From positions 1 through 50,016 of the forward strand of contig CATWQI010000015.1 of NCBI GenBank assembly GCA_958352885.1: 50,016 bases of DNA. Direction: 5' to 3'. The notes beneath the pieces were generated by a model. That model had not been told where the DNA came from. It did not search any database and saw only the letters and a list, made by a program, of their open reading frames with translations. Position 1 is the first letter of the stretch, and each line of letters opens with the position of its first letter. A program made the translations under genes and the position numbers. Origin of the DNA: an uncultured Duncaniella sp. Lineage in GTDB: Bacteria > Bacteroidota > Bacteroidia > Bacteroidales > Muribaculaceae. Of this stretch, positions 33,755 to 41,643 are shown piece by piece.

Positions 33755-34444
33755 TTAACATACGCCTAACTCCTTGGCAAGAGGAAAGGGTAAAAGGGAT
33801 TCCTTTGGGTCGACTTTCGGTATGGTGAACTTCCCAATCTCATAAGACAATTTCTTGCTGATGGTGCTAAGCGCAGAGTCGTCAAGATGCCAGACGAACT
33901 GAGATTTTAGGAAGACAGCCATGTCATCATTGCTGATTTTGAGACGTCTCGCAATGTTCCAGCCGAAATGATAAATGTCGTTTGTCCTCAGATGAGAAAT
34001 TCTGCGATTCAAGGCTGCCGGAAGCTCTCTTTCCCCAAGAATGAACGTTTTCAGATTCTTGTCAAGAGCCATCAGCTCCTCGTTGGTAAGTACCCCGGCA
34101 AAAGTCCCGAGAGTATAGGCGATCACCTCCTTTGCTTTGGGCGTTTCAAGCGGAGAGACAGGTTTGACCGGCTCCGGTTCTTCGGCTTTTGCTACTGCCG
34201 TTTTCTTATTTTTTCGAAATACGGCGATTGCGTGGATGCTGCGTGTCTGCGGCCAGATAAAGAATCGCACTGCAAACTCTACTGAGAAATACAGCAGGGT
34301 CAACAGCAGAAAATTGATAAGAAGTGAGTTGATTGTTGCCGAGAGGGGAAGACCGTCTTCCGCACCGGCAAAACTGACTGAGACGGCCTTACCTGCGAAG
34401 CATATAAGCACCACCGTTCGGATTGCATTTAAGTGTTTTTGCAT
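33755..34444 (-). CDS. Membrane protein of the mobilizable element
   Basis: This 229-residue protein has two N-terminal membrane helices (TVVLICFAGKAVSVSFAG and TINSLLINFLLLTLLYFSVE), then a basic and Pro-rich linker and a soluble domain with helical repeats (RISHLRTNDIYHFGWNIARR). I do not recognise a family. Its place between the HTH gene and hipA suggests a conserved backbone gene of the element, possibly membrane attachment for the transfer complex. A TACTTTTG box at 34476-34483 supports its own promoter. The 34445-34687 gap contains this promoter and nothing else I can name. Confidence 0.55.
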   Translation of the reverse strand: MQKHLNAIRTVVLICFAGKAVSVSFAGAEDGLPLSATINSLLINFLLLTLLYFSVEFAVRFFIWPQTRSIHAIAVFRKNKKTAVAKAEEPEPVKPVSPLETPKAKEVIAYTLGTFAGVLTNEELMALDKNLKTFILGERELPAALNRRISHLRTNDIYHFGWNIARRLKISNDDMAVFLKSQFVWHLDDSALSTISKKLSYEIGKFTIPKVDPKESLLPFPLAKELGVC

Positions 34445-34687
34445 ACGGATAATATTTAGTGTTCATTTTATCCTGCAAAAGTATAATGAGGCGATTGCTA
34501 AAAACGAAATGCACAACACTATTTTTATCTGAAAGTGTGCTTTTTTAATAGTTTGATTAATAATGAACGACCGTGAAAGGTAATGAATATACTATTTTGT
34601 GCTATTTTATCCCATTCGGCAAAAATGGCAGAGTGAGAACGTTTCACTCCGCCATCAACTATGCCATAGAAATCTATTTTGGCAATA

Positions 34688-35815
34688 TTATTCTTTTATA
34701 TCATATCGGGACAATTCCATGCAGCCGGATCGGACTTCCTCTATTAATTCCCGGCATCTATCCTCTGAAAGTTTGATTTTCTTGCCGACAGCGATGAAAT
34801 CAGACAATCGGGGATGCCCGGTACCGTTGACAGAAGTGGCGTGTTCTCCATTATAGCCCTCTGTGCAAAGGGTAAGGTCGTATGCAGGAGCAAGTCGCCA
34901 CCTCCAAGTCTTCAGATTATTATCCCTGACAACATAGAAACTGAAATTCTTGCAATGGTCATCTTTGTTATCAGTGAGGTAATTGAACAGCATTCTACGA
35001 TACATCTGCTCGACATCTTCACGACTTTGGGTTATGTAGCCCGTCAATGCGAGTAGATTTGAATAATCCATAAACGGCTCACGGATAGAAATGCACATCA
35101 ATCCTCCGGCAGTGGCAGTATGAATTCGGTTACCATTGTTGTCAATATCGAACCGTCGGGAGGCGAAATATCGTCCATTGATAAGCCGGAAGTCGGGCGC
35201 AATAATACCACATTGTCGTGCAACCTCATTATATTGGGCTTCTTGTATTCCTATATCCTTCGGATCGTAAGTATGACGGAATTTGACTATCCAGTGTCCC
35301 TCATCATCTGAGAATACAGCTTTTGGTCTTGCTCCTCCACTATTGCCACTATTATACAAGAGTAGTCCGGCATCTTTATCCTGCTGTTCCTTAAGCACTT
35401 CAAGTGCAATTTCCTGAAGCCTATCGAAGTCTGTTACTGCTTCTTCTTGCTCAAGGAATACGGCAGGGGAATAAGTCAAGGCTCCCATACCATTGTCGCC
35501 AACTAATGCAAGCCTGTCAAGAGAAGATAAGTCAGAATCGTTTATTCCATTACGAAGTAATGCTTTATGGAGAAGGTATCTTCCGTAGCCATCGGGGAGA
35601 CTATCTTCAAAGACACCGAAATTTCCATAAAACGGTTGTGGCTTGGCAATGAATATCCCGGGCTTCAATGGCAGTTCAAGCGGCGAAATACTGAAACCGT
35701 CGGCAAGCCACGATTTATCGTACTCAAAGACATTAAGGCGATTATCTGGAGTTAGTGATAGCACTCCGACAGGTCGCCCATGAAACATAACCTTAAGCTT
35801 TTCAGTCTTTTTCAT
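34688..35815 (-). CDS. hipA: Second HipA-family kinase toxin
   Basis: This 375-residue protein has the HipA N-terminal fold (VMFHGRPVGVLSLTPDNRLN; EDSLPDGYGRYLL near residue 70) and a kinase core with the catalytic loop TDNKDDHCKN near residue 281 and APAYDLT with Asp313. It is shorter than the first HipA (500 residues), and the two share only the family motifs. It overlaps its HTH partner by 4 bp. In a mobilizable element such a pair can serve as an addiction module or phage defence. No lesion is seen. Confidence 0.87.
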   Translation of the reverse strand: MKKTEKLKVMFHGRPVGVLSLTPDNRLNVFEYDKSWLADGFSISPLELPLKPGIFIAKPQPFYGNFGVFEDSLPDGYGRYLLHKALLRNGINDSDLSSLDRLALVGDNGMGALTYSPAVFLEQEEAVTDFDRLQEIALEVLKEQQDKDAGLLLYNSGNSGGARPKAVFSDDEGHWIVKFRHTYDPKDIGIQEAQYNEVARQCGIIAPDFRLINGRYFASRRFDIDNNGNRIHTATAGGLMCISIREPFMDYSNLLALTGYITQSREDVEQMYRRMLFNYLTDNKDDHCKNFSFYVVRDNNLKTWRWRLAPAYDLTLCTEGYNGEHATSVNGTGHPRLSDFIAVGKKIKLSEDRCRELIEEVRSGCMELSRYDIKE

Positions 35816-36171
35816 ACTTTATTTCGTTTTATGTAAGCCCTTTTGTCATTACTTTTCTGACGAATCAGGTCGAGTTCTTCCATTGTGTCAAACTTGGGAG
35901 CAGAAAACAGATCCTTTATCTCAGAAGTATATCCCAGTGCCATAGCAAGCTTAATAAGCGATTCAAATGCAATGAGACCTTTCTGCTCAAAGCGTGCAAC
36001 AGTAGATAGCGGCACTCCAGACAGTTCGGCAATGCGCTGTCGGGTAATATTTTTCTCAACTCTACGCTTGCGGAAATTCTCCGCAACCTGCATCATAATA
36101 TCATCAGGATTATCAAGCGTAAAGTTGTTTAATACGGATAATATATTATTACTATTGTTGGTGATATTCAT
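35812..36171 (-). CDS. hipB: Second HipB-like XRE antitoxin
   Basis: This 119-residue protein carries a Cro/C1 HTH (ENFRKRRVEKNITRQRIAEL, then SGVPLSTVARFEQKG) in its middle and a basic tail. The N-terminal 30 residues are Asn-rich. It overlaps hipA by ATGA, so the two are coupled. The promoter upstream fits the consensus exactly. It probably binds HipA and represses the operon. Confidence 0.83.
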   Translation of the reverse strand: MNITNNSNNILSVLNNFTLDNPDDIMMQVAENFRKRRVEKNITRQRIAELSGVPLSTVARFEQKGLIAFESLIKLAMALGYTSEIKDLFSAPKFDTMEELDLIRQKSNDKRAYIKRNKV

Positions 36172-36192
36172 AATACTGCTAATATTATACTA

Positions 36193-36223
36193 CAAAGATA
36201 GCAAAATAATCTGATATAACAAA
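36193..36223 (-). promoter_or_regulatory. Promoter of the second hipBA operon
   Basis: The minus strand reads TTTG (36223-36220), 19 bases, TATCTTTG (36200-36193), an exact Bacteroidetes promoter 22 bases before the ATG. Confidence 0.65.
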
Positions 36224-36263
36224 GCGTTCAGAACCATATAAATCCCCTTCACATAATTTTTTA

Positions 36264-36296
36264 TAATAAAAAACCGAGGCAGAGTTATCCGCCTCG
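36264..36296 (-). terminator. Terminator after the integrase gene
   Basis: CGAGGC (36275-36280) pairs with GCCTCG (36291-36296). On the minus strand the hairpin is followed by GGTTTTTTATT. It lies 23 bases after the integrase stop. Confidence 0.75.
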
Positions 36297-36318
36297 ATTC
36301 TTGGGTAAAGTCAGGTTA

Positions 36319-37428
36319 TTATGTCAGCTTGATACGGTCCACGGTGTCGCGCTTAGTGCTATCGACTAATTTTGCGTAGATTTGCGTTGTAGTTACGTTG
36401 GCGTGGTCGAGCATCTTGCTGACGGTGTAGATGTCGGTTCCTGCGGCGAGCTGCAATGTCGCAAAAGTATCTCGAAAACGGTGGAACGTGATGCGTTTAG
36501 TTATACCTGCGGCTTTAAGCCATTTTTTCAGATCTCCTTGTGTCATCGATCGGTTGAACCCCTTGAACACAATCCCTTTTCCTCGTTCACCACACAGCGC
36601 AAGCATTTCCGGACTGAGAGGATGGACAGACTCTTTCTGCGTCTTTTGAATACGCACAAACATAGCCATTTCACCAGTTGACTCGGGACGGATGTCTTCC
36701 CATCGTAACTTTAGAATATCACTTATACGAAGTCCGGTAAGGATAGAGAATAGTGATGCTTGCTTAAGCACAGGCTTGTCGCATGGAGTGGCTGCAAGTT
36801 GCTTTACCTCTTCAGCTGTCAGGAAGTTCTTCTTGACTTCCTCATATTCAATTTCCTCGATAAAGTCATTCAAATTCTCTTTGAGCAATCGTTCTTTATA
36901 CGCCGCTTTCAGCAATGCGCGGAAAGTGGAGAAATATCCAGCTGCAGAATTCCGAGAAATGTTCATTTTCGGATGTCTTAGCTGTTTGGCTTTCAGAAGA
37001 TAGTCACGGAACTTGTTGCATAGTTCCACAGTCACCTCGCCAAAGGTGCATTTACCTTTTATGAAATGCTGAAAGTGACGATATGTAATCGTCCACTTTT
37101 CATAATGTTCCTTTGCCTTCTCCTCAAAGTATTCGAGGAAGTCTGCTTTCGGTTGATCACGATCCATGAAACCGAACTCTTGATTTATAACGGCCTCTTG
37201 GCGACGGCAACGGATGAGTTCGGCACGCATCAGAATAGAATCGTTGTACTCCTTTTGATACTTGCTGCGAGGATTGGCGAAGATGTAAAACCCGAGCGAT
37301 TCTCTGCGTGACATCTTCATTGTTTTAGGATGGCGGACTGGTGGGTAGTAGTCCAGATAGAGCGACAGCCTGTCATTGCTGATCGGACGCTGGCGCAAGG
37401 TTACTTTAGAACATGTTGATGGTAACAT
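36319..37428 (-). CDS. Tyrosine recombinase (element integrase)
   Basis: From the ATG at 37428 (MLPSTCSKVTLRQRPISNDR) this is a 369-residue Bacteroides-type integrase. An arm-binding and SAM-like region leads to the catalytic domain with ILTGLRISDILKLRWEDI (Arg), HRFRDTFATLQLA (His-x-x-Arg) and LDHANVTTTQIYAKL (His, Tyr). A longer frame to 37524 is unlikely because the promoter (TAGTTTTG, 37465-37472) lies inside it. It should insert and excise the element that carries the relaxase, helicase and hipBA genes. I could not identify its att sites. Confidence 0.88.
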   Translation of the reverse strand: MLPSTCSKVTLRQRPISNDRLSLYLDYYPPVRHPKTMKMSRRESLGFYIFANPRSKYQKEYNDSILMRAELIRCRRQEAVINQEFGFMDRDQPKADFLEYFEEKAKEHYEKWTITYRHFQHFIKGKCTFGEVTVELCNKFRDYLLKAKQLRHPKMNISRNSAAGYFSTFRALLKAAYKERLLKENLNDFIEEIEYEEVKKNFLTAEEVKQLAATPCDKPVLKQASLFSILTGLRISDILKLRWEDIRPESTGEMAMFVRIQKTQKESVHPLSPEMLALCGERGKGIVFKGFNRSMTQGDLKKWLKAAGITKRITFHRFRDTFATLQLAAGTDIYTVSKMLDHANVTTTQIYAKLVDSTKRDTVDRIKLT

Positions 37429-37464
37429 ATCTGTGTGCTTTTGATTTATTGATTGTTTTTTCTG

Positions 37465-37495
37465 CAAAACTATATAAGTGGTTGACGGTGAACAA
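37465..37495 (-). promoter_or_regulatory. Integrase promoter
   Basis: The minus strand has TTG (37495-37493), 20 bases, TAGTTTTG (37472-37465). It fixes the integrase start at 37428. Confidence 0.6.
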
Positions 37496-37530
37496 GTGAA
37501 TATCAACTCACCTGTATCATTCACCGGTTT

Positions 37531-38432
37531 TTAACTTATCTTGGGCGGCGCAAACAGCGTGTCAAGAGCCTTTCGGTCTATTCTAACATATCGACCTTCG
37601 TATGTGCGCGGAATATTATGTGTGCGGACATAATGCGAAATCTGATCGCGTGTCATATTATATCGAGCCATTGCTTCCGGCATAGTGTAATATTCCGGCT
37701 CCAACTCTGACTCAACACCCATAGCCTTATCGAACTGGCGACGCGAATAGAATACCTTGCATTTATCCTTACGCTTGCCAATCTTTCGCTCCGATACGAA
37801 ACGATAGACAGCCTCCTTAGACATATTAAACTTTGCGCAAACTTCCTCGACCGAATACCATTCCCCCTCGGCAACTTCTGTAGGCTGTTTATCGGCAAGA
37901 GCCTTATCAATATGCTTCCGGCTCCAGAGCGTTTTTCCTCTGACTACAGTTTTCGGAATGTTCCGCTCCTTAGCCATCTTGAATAGCCACGAATTACTGA
38001 TACCGAATTTCTCCAAAATCTCTTTCGTAGTGTAGAACTCTTCAATGGGTTCTGCCTCCTTTCTCTCCCTCTTTATATATTCAGGAGGGTTCTCAAACAT
38101 CTTATCAATGCTTGCCCGGCTGATAAGGGTCTTTCCCTTCAGACGTATGCAAGGAATTAATCCTTCTGCAAGACAGCGATAGACAGAGGACTTTCCAATC
38201 CCAAGTAAAACGGCGCATTGCCGAGGGGTAAAGTAATTTCGAGAGGTTTCTTTTTATCTTCTTTCTTCTCTTGTGTAATTAGATTCTCTTTCTTTACATG
38301 GGCTTCTCGCCTTAATGACTTATAAGCGTGTTCACTACATCGCTTTGAACAATAGCGAGTAGAACACTTGTGGGCTATAAACTCTTTGCCACACCACTCG
38401 CAAATCTTGTTGATGTCAATTGTACTGCTCAT
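37531..38432 (-). pseudogene. Zinc-finger protein with four tandem HTH domains, frameshifted
   Basis: The N-terminal frame from 38432 has a four-Cys zinc finger (CEWCGKEF, then CSTRYCSKRC). Near 38240 a 1-bp shift is needed, after which FTPRQCAVLLGIGKSSVYRC starts the first of four MerR-type HTH_17 units. The others start FYTTKEILEKFG, WYSVEEVCAKFN and YYTMPEAMARYN, each ending in a wing and a D-K/R-A-L helix. The joined protein would have about 300 residues. The downstream frame alone (37531-38100) still has three HTH units and an ATG, so partial function is possible. It lies just upstream of the integrase, so it is likely its regulator or an excision factor. Four 10-bp repeats lie 30 bp before the start. 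Confidence 0.75.
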
Positions 38433-38453
38433 CGATTATTTCTGTTAAAAGTT

Positions 38454-38465
38454 ACACAAAAGTGT
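38454..38465. promoter_or_regulatory. Palindrome ACACAAAAGTGT
   Basis: This 12-bp palindrome equals the core of the operators at 728-745 and 778-795. It overlaps the first of the four 10-bp repeats, 22 bases before the zinc-finger/HTH gene. It may be chance. Confidence 0.3.
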
Positions 38466-38501
38466 CCCAGCGCGTCCCAATGTGTCCCAGAGCGTCCCAA
38501 C
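38462..38501. repeat. Four tandem 10-bp repeats (GYGTCCCARN)
   Basis: GTGTCCCAGC, GCGTCCCAAT, GTGTCCCAGA and GCGTCCCAAC follow one another without gaps. The alternating first bases give a 20-bp super-period as well. They lie 30 bp upstream of the zinc-finger/four-HTH gene and are good candidates for its binding sites. From 38502 to 38872 I see only an imperfect hairpin near 38616-38644. Confidence 0.7.
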
Positions 38502-38872
38502 ACTCCACGACCTCGAAAGGCCGAGACGAGAAACCACGAATACGGTACAATCGCGATACAAGAAAGCGTTAAAATCGGCCAAAATGCGCAAAAATCGGAC
38601 ATTTTGACCAACAAAAAACACCCCTGAAAAGAGGCGTTTCGTGTTATTTATTAGCTAATTATGCGATTTTCAATCGGTTATCTATTTGCCCGATGCAATT
38701 ATAGCATATTTCTGATAGTGAGCATGTTGCGCATATGATCTACAAAATGGAATTTTGTGGGGTTCACACCTCCAAATTTTAACAATTCCGGCTCGTATAT
38801 GCGCCCATTCCTTACTGGCTGCAAAAATAGAGATTTCCAGTGACTTGTACAAGTCTAAAATCGACTTTAGTC

Positions 38873-38903
38873 TTGTGTGTCTCAGGATTTTTGCGTAATT
38901 TTG
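38873..38903 (+). promoter_or_regulatory. Promoter copy A
   Basis: TTG (38873-38875), 20 bases, TAATTTTG (38896-38903), embedded in a stretch almost identical to promoter copy B at 39522-39552. A short frame MTEFQFNVKSLLAAYDAIIR (38908-38970) starts right after it and overlaps the next gene's start. Confidence 0.55.
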
Positions 38904-38926
38904 CATTATGACAGAATTCCAATTTA

Positions 38927-39469
38927 ATGTTAAATCTCTTTTGGCAGCATATGATGCAATTATTAGATAACGTATGGTCATTTCTTACAGTAAATCCTTT
39001 TGGATTGGTTGTACTTTCTATTATTGCAAGTATTATAGGGAGCATTATTTTTGAATCAATCAAGAGACTCCTCAAGTTTTCTCTGAGAAAATACAAACAT
39101 AGAAAGTTTATCAAGTTCCTTGTAAAAACGGCTACTGCACATGTGCATGGTCAAAGAGCAGCCCTAATCAGTATGGGAGGTGGTGCTAAAGCATCGTTTT
39201 GGGCTGCCGATTATATTATTTCATTTATAAAGGCTTCTGTCATAATATTGGCTGTCCTATTAGTTACGATTATAATCATGATGATTATTCCTCCTTTGTT
39301 TTACTGGTTACCCATATGTGCTGCAAGTATTTATATTACCATAGAAATTCGTCTAATAAGACGTAACTTAAAGTATTTTGATATGACTCTTGATATGCTT
39401 TTTGGGGAAGAATATCTTAAAAAAGAAAAGGAGGGATATATCCAATATTGGGATGAACTAACGAAGTAA
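38927..39469 (+). CDS. Membrane protein of unknown function
   Basis: This 180-residue protein has three likely membrane segments (FGLVVLSIIASIIGSIIF, then ASVIILAVLLVTIIIMMIIP and FYWLPICAASIYITIEI). The first is followed by a basic stretch, KYKHRKF. The end is charged and soluble. I do not recognise a family. An internal ATG at 38951 is an alternative start. It is expressed from promoter copy A, and the following DUF1016 gene has a near-duplicate promoter, which suggests joint control. Confidence 0.5.
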   Translation: MLNLFWQHMMQLLDNVWSFLTVNPFGLVVLSIIASIIGSIIFESIKRLLKFSLRKYKHRKFIKFLVKTATAHVHGQRAALISMGGGAKASFWAADYIISFIKASVIILAVLLVTIIIMMIIPPLFYWLPICAASIYITIEIRLIRRNLKYFDMTLDMLFGEEYLKKEKEGYIQYWDELTK

Positions 39470-39521
39470 AAACAAAGAGCTGCATTCAGAGGAAAATAAG
39501 AAAGAATAATTACAACTTAAC

Positions 39522-39552
39522 TTGTGGAAGTCAGGATTTTGGAGTAATTTTG
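39522..39552 (+). promoter_or_regulatory. Promoter copy B (DUF1016 gene)
   Basis: TTG (39522-39524), 20 bases, TAATTTTG (39545-39552), then the ATG 7 bases later. The surrounding sequence (TCAGGATTTTGGAGTAATTT) matches copy A with few changes. Confidence 0.6.
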
Positions 39553-39559
39553 CATTAAG

Positions 39560-40735
39560 ATGACTGATATTATTCCAAACAACGAACCCCATATTGTCAG
39601 GGCCAAGGATTTTAGGATTGACGCTGACTATGCCGCTTGGTTCTCTGAAATCAAGCGACGTTATCACTCTGCCCAAATAAAGGCGGCGGTTAAGGTCAAT
39701 ACGGAAAAGCTGGCATTTAACTGGAGTGTTGGGCGCGACTTGGTGATGCGCAAGGCAGAAGAAACATGGGGCAGCGGAGTTGTAGAACAGCTTAGCTTAG
39801 ATTTGCAGGAGGCTTTTCCTCATGATAGAGGATTTAGCACTACAAATCTTTGGGCTATGAAGAAATGGTATTTGTTCTTTTCTTCATCAGAGGCAACAGA
39901 AAAACTCCACCAACTTGGTGGAGAATTACAACACGCAAATTCTCAAAGGATTATAAAACTCCACCAAGTTGGTGCAGAAATTGATACTGACTTTCCGCTG
40001 ATTCTCGGTCTGGTGCCATGGCGTCATCAAGTTAACATTATTACAAAGTGCATGTCGGTTGATGAGGCTGTTTTCTATTTGAAAGAGTGCATATTGAATG
40101 GTTGGAGTCGTCAAACTCTAGATAACTCGCTGAAAGCTAATCTATACAAGACCCACGGCAACGCTATCAGCAATTTCCCTCAATATCTGCCGGAAGCACA
40201 AAGTCGTATGGCACAAGAAATCACGAAGGACAACTATGATTTCGGTTTTGTAACTGTTCCAGCAGACTATAAGGAGGAACAGCTTGAAGCGGCATTGGAG
40301 CAGAATATAACCCGTTTCCTGCTTGAACTTGGAACAGGATTCGCTTTCGTAGGACGACAAAAGGAACTGATTGTCGGGGGACGTACCCGCCGGATTGATA
40401 TGCTGTTCTACCATATCCGCCTAAAGGCATACGTTGTGGTCGAATTAAAAGTAAAGCCATTCGATCCTGAGTATGCAGGAAAACTCAACTACTATGTCAA
40501 TGCTGTAGATGAACTGCTAAAAGGAGCTGATGACAATCCCACTATAGGACTGTTGATTTGCAGCGATAAAGATGAAACCGATGTACGTTGGGCATTCAAA
40601 GGGATACAAACCCCAATGGGAGTGGCTTCGTACGATAATGTCCAGATTGCTTCTCCCTCAAATCTGCTTCCCTCGGCTGAGGAACTGCAAGCAAGAGTTA
40701 GATTAGTAGAGGAAGAACTCAGCAGCAAGATATAG
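39560..40735 (+). CDS. DUF1016 (YhcG-type) PDDEXK nuclease
   Basis: This 391-residue protein has the N-terminal DUF1016 helical domain (NWSVGRDLVMRKAEETWGSG, then GFSTTNLWAMKKWY). The C-terminal PD-(D/E)XK nuclease has GRTRRIDMLFYHIRLKA with the Asp and VVVELKVKPFD with Glu-x-Lys. Such proteins are frequent in defence islands and near type I restriction genes. The helical domain contains a repeat of KLHQLGGE and KLHQVGAE. The last 110 codons are duplicated at 13364-13694. It is followed 22 bp later by an FRG protein, so the two may act together. Confidence 0.87.
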   Translation: MTDIIPNNEPHIVRAKDFRIDADYAAWFSEIKRRYHSAQIKAAVKVNTEKLAFNWSVGRDLVMRKAEETWGSGVVEQLSLDLQEAFPHDRGFSTTNLWAMKKWYLFFSSSEATEKLHQLGGELQHANSQRIIKLHQVGAEIDTDFPLILGLVPWRHQVNIITKCMSVDEAVFYLKECILNGWSRQTLDNSLKANLYKTHGNAISNFPQYLPEAQSRMAQEITKDNYDFGFVTVPADYKEEQLEAALEQNITRFLLELGTGFAFVGRQKELIVGGRTRRIDMLFYHIRLKAYVVVELKVKPFDPEYAGKLNYYVNAVDELLKGADDNPTIGLLICSDKDETDVRWAFKGIQTPMGVASYDNVQIASPSNLLPSAEELQARVRLVEEELSSKI

Positions 40736-40757
40736 AAACCTGATTGAATTATTACTC

Positions 40758-41597
40758 ATGGATAAAGTTGATATTTCTACATTTGATGCAACCAAGATAA
40801 CAAATGTTGGCACAGTTAACACTCTTATCAATAACTTACGCAACATCCAAGATCAATTGAAGGATAAGTTAGACGGTGTTTCGTTGTTCTTCAGAGGACA
40901 TGCCAATAAGGAATGGGGTCTAATACCTGGTATATATAGAACGGAATCTGCAATCAAAAAAGAAGATTATCTTGTTCACAATCTGATTAGGCATTGTCCA
41001 ATTGATTTCCAAAATTGTGAGTCGTCCTTTGAAAAATTGGTTAAAATGCAACATTATGAGTTACCAACCAGATTATTGGATATATCCATGAATCCTTTGG
41101 TGGCATTGTATTTTGCTGCGGCTGGAGAAAAAGAAAAGGATGGAGAGTTACTTATATTCTTAATCAAAAACGAAGATTTAAGTAATTTTGATGATAGTTG
41201 GGTGAATATTTTATCTCGCTTAAGCTTTATGCCAAGTGAAATTGTAAATGTTGAAGCTGATCGCACCAAATGGAAAGTATTGGTGAATAATCTGCGAAAT
41301 CTTCAAGATCCAATACCATACTTAAATAATGCAGATGATTTGTCAAAAGTACTTTGTGTATTACCCAAACTTGATAACCCGAGGATTATTCGTCAGCATG
41401 GAGCTTTTTTCTTATTTGGTATTTCAGATGGCAAGAAAGAGAATATGGCTTCATTAGATGTGGCTACTATTAAGATGCGGATACCTTCAACAAAAAAAGA
41501 TGAAGTATTAAAGCAATTAGATCAATTAGGTATAAATGAGAAATTTTGTTTCCCTGAAATTGATAAAGTTGCACATTATTTGAAAGAGAATATATAG
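40758..41597 (+). CDS. FRG-domain protein
   Basis: This 279-residue protein has the FRG signature: LFFRGHANKEWGLIPGIYR near residue 45 and KMQHYELPTRLLDISMNPLVA near residue 95. The domain is named after its F-R-G motif and occurs in uncharacterised phage and defence proteins. The C-terminal half contains IIRQHGAFFLFG, also typical of the family. It is 22 bp after the DUF1016 gene on the same strand, probably in one operon. The activity is unknown. Confidence 0.8.
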   Translation: MDKVDISTFDATKITNVGTVNTLINNLRNIQDQLKDKLDGVSLFFRGHANKEWGLIPGIYRTESAIKKEDYLVHNLIRHCPIDFQNCESSFEKLVKMQHYELPTRLLDISMNPLVALYFAAAGEKEKDGELLIFLIKNEDLSNFDDSWVNILSRLSFMPSEIVNVEADRTKWKVLVNNLRNLQDPIPYLNNADDLSKVLCVLPKLDNPRIIRQHGAFFLFGISDGKKENMASLDVATIKMRIPSTKKDEVLKQLDQLGINEKFCFPEIDKVAHYLKENI

Positions 41598-41643
41598 GGT
41601 TTATTCTGTTTACTCATTCGCGTTCTGCATTATCCGCATTTTG

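Noticed and set aside
38462..38501. 10-bp repeats as a CRISPR array or plasmid replication iterons
   Set aside because: The units are contiguous, without spacers, and too short for CRISPR; no Rep gene lies next to them, so binding sites for the adjacent HTH protein fit better.
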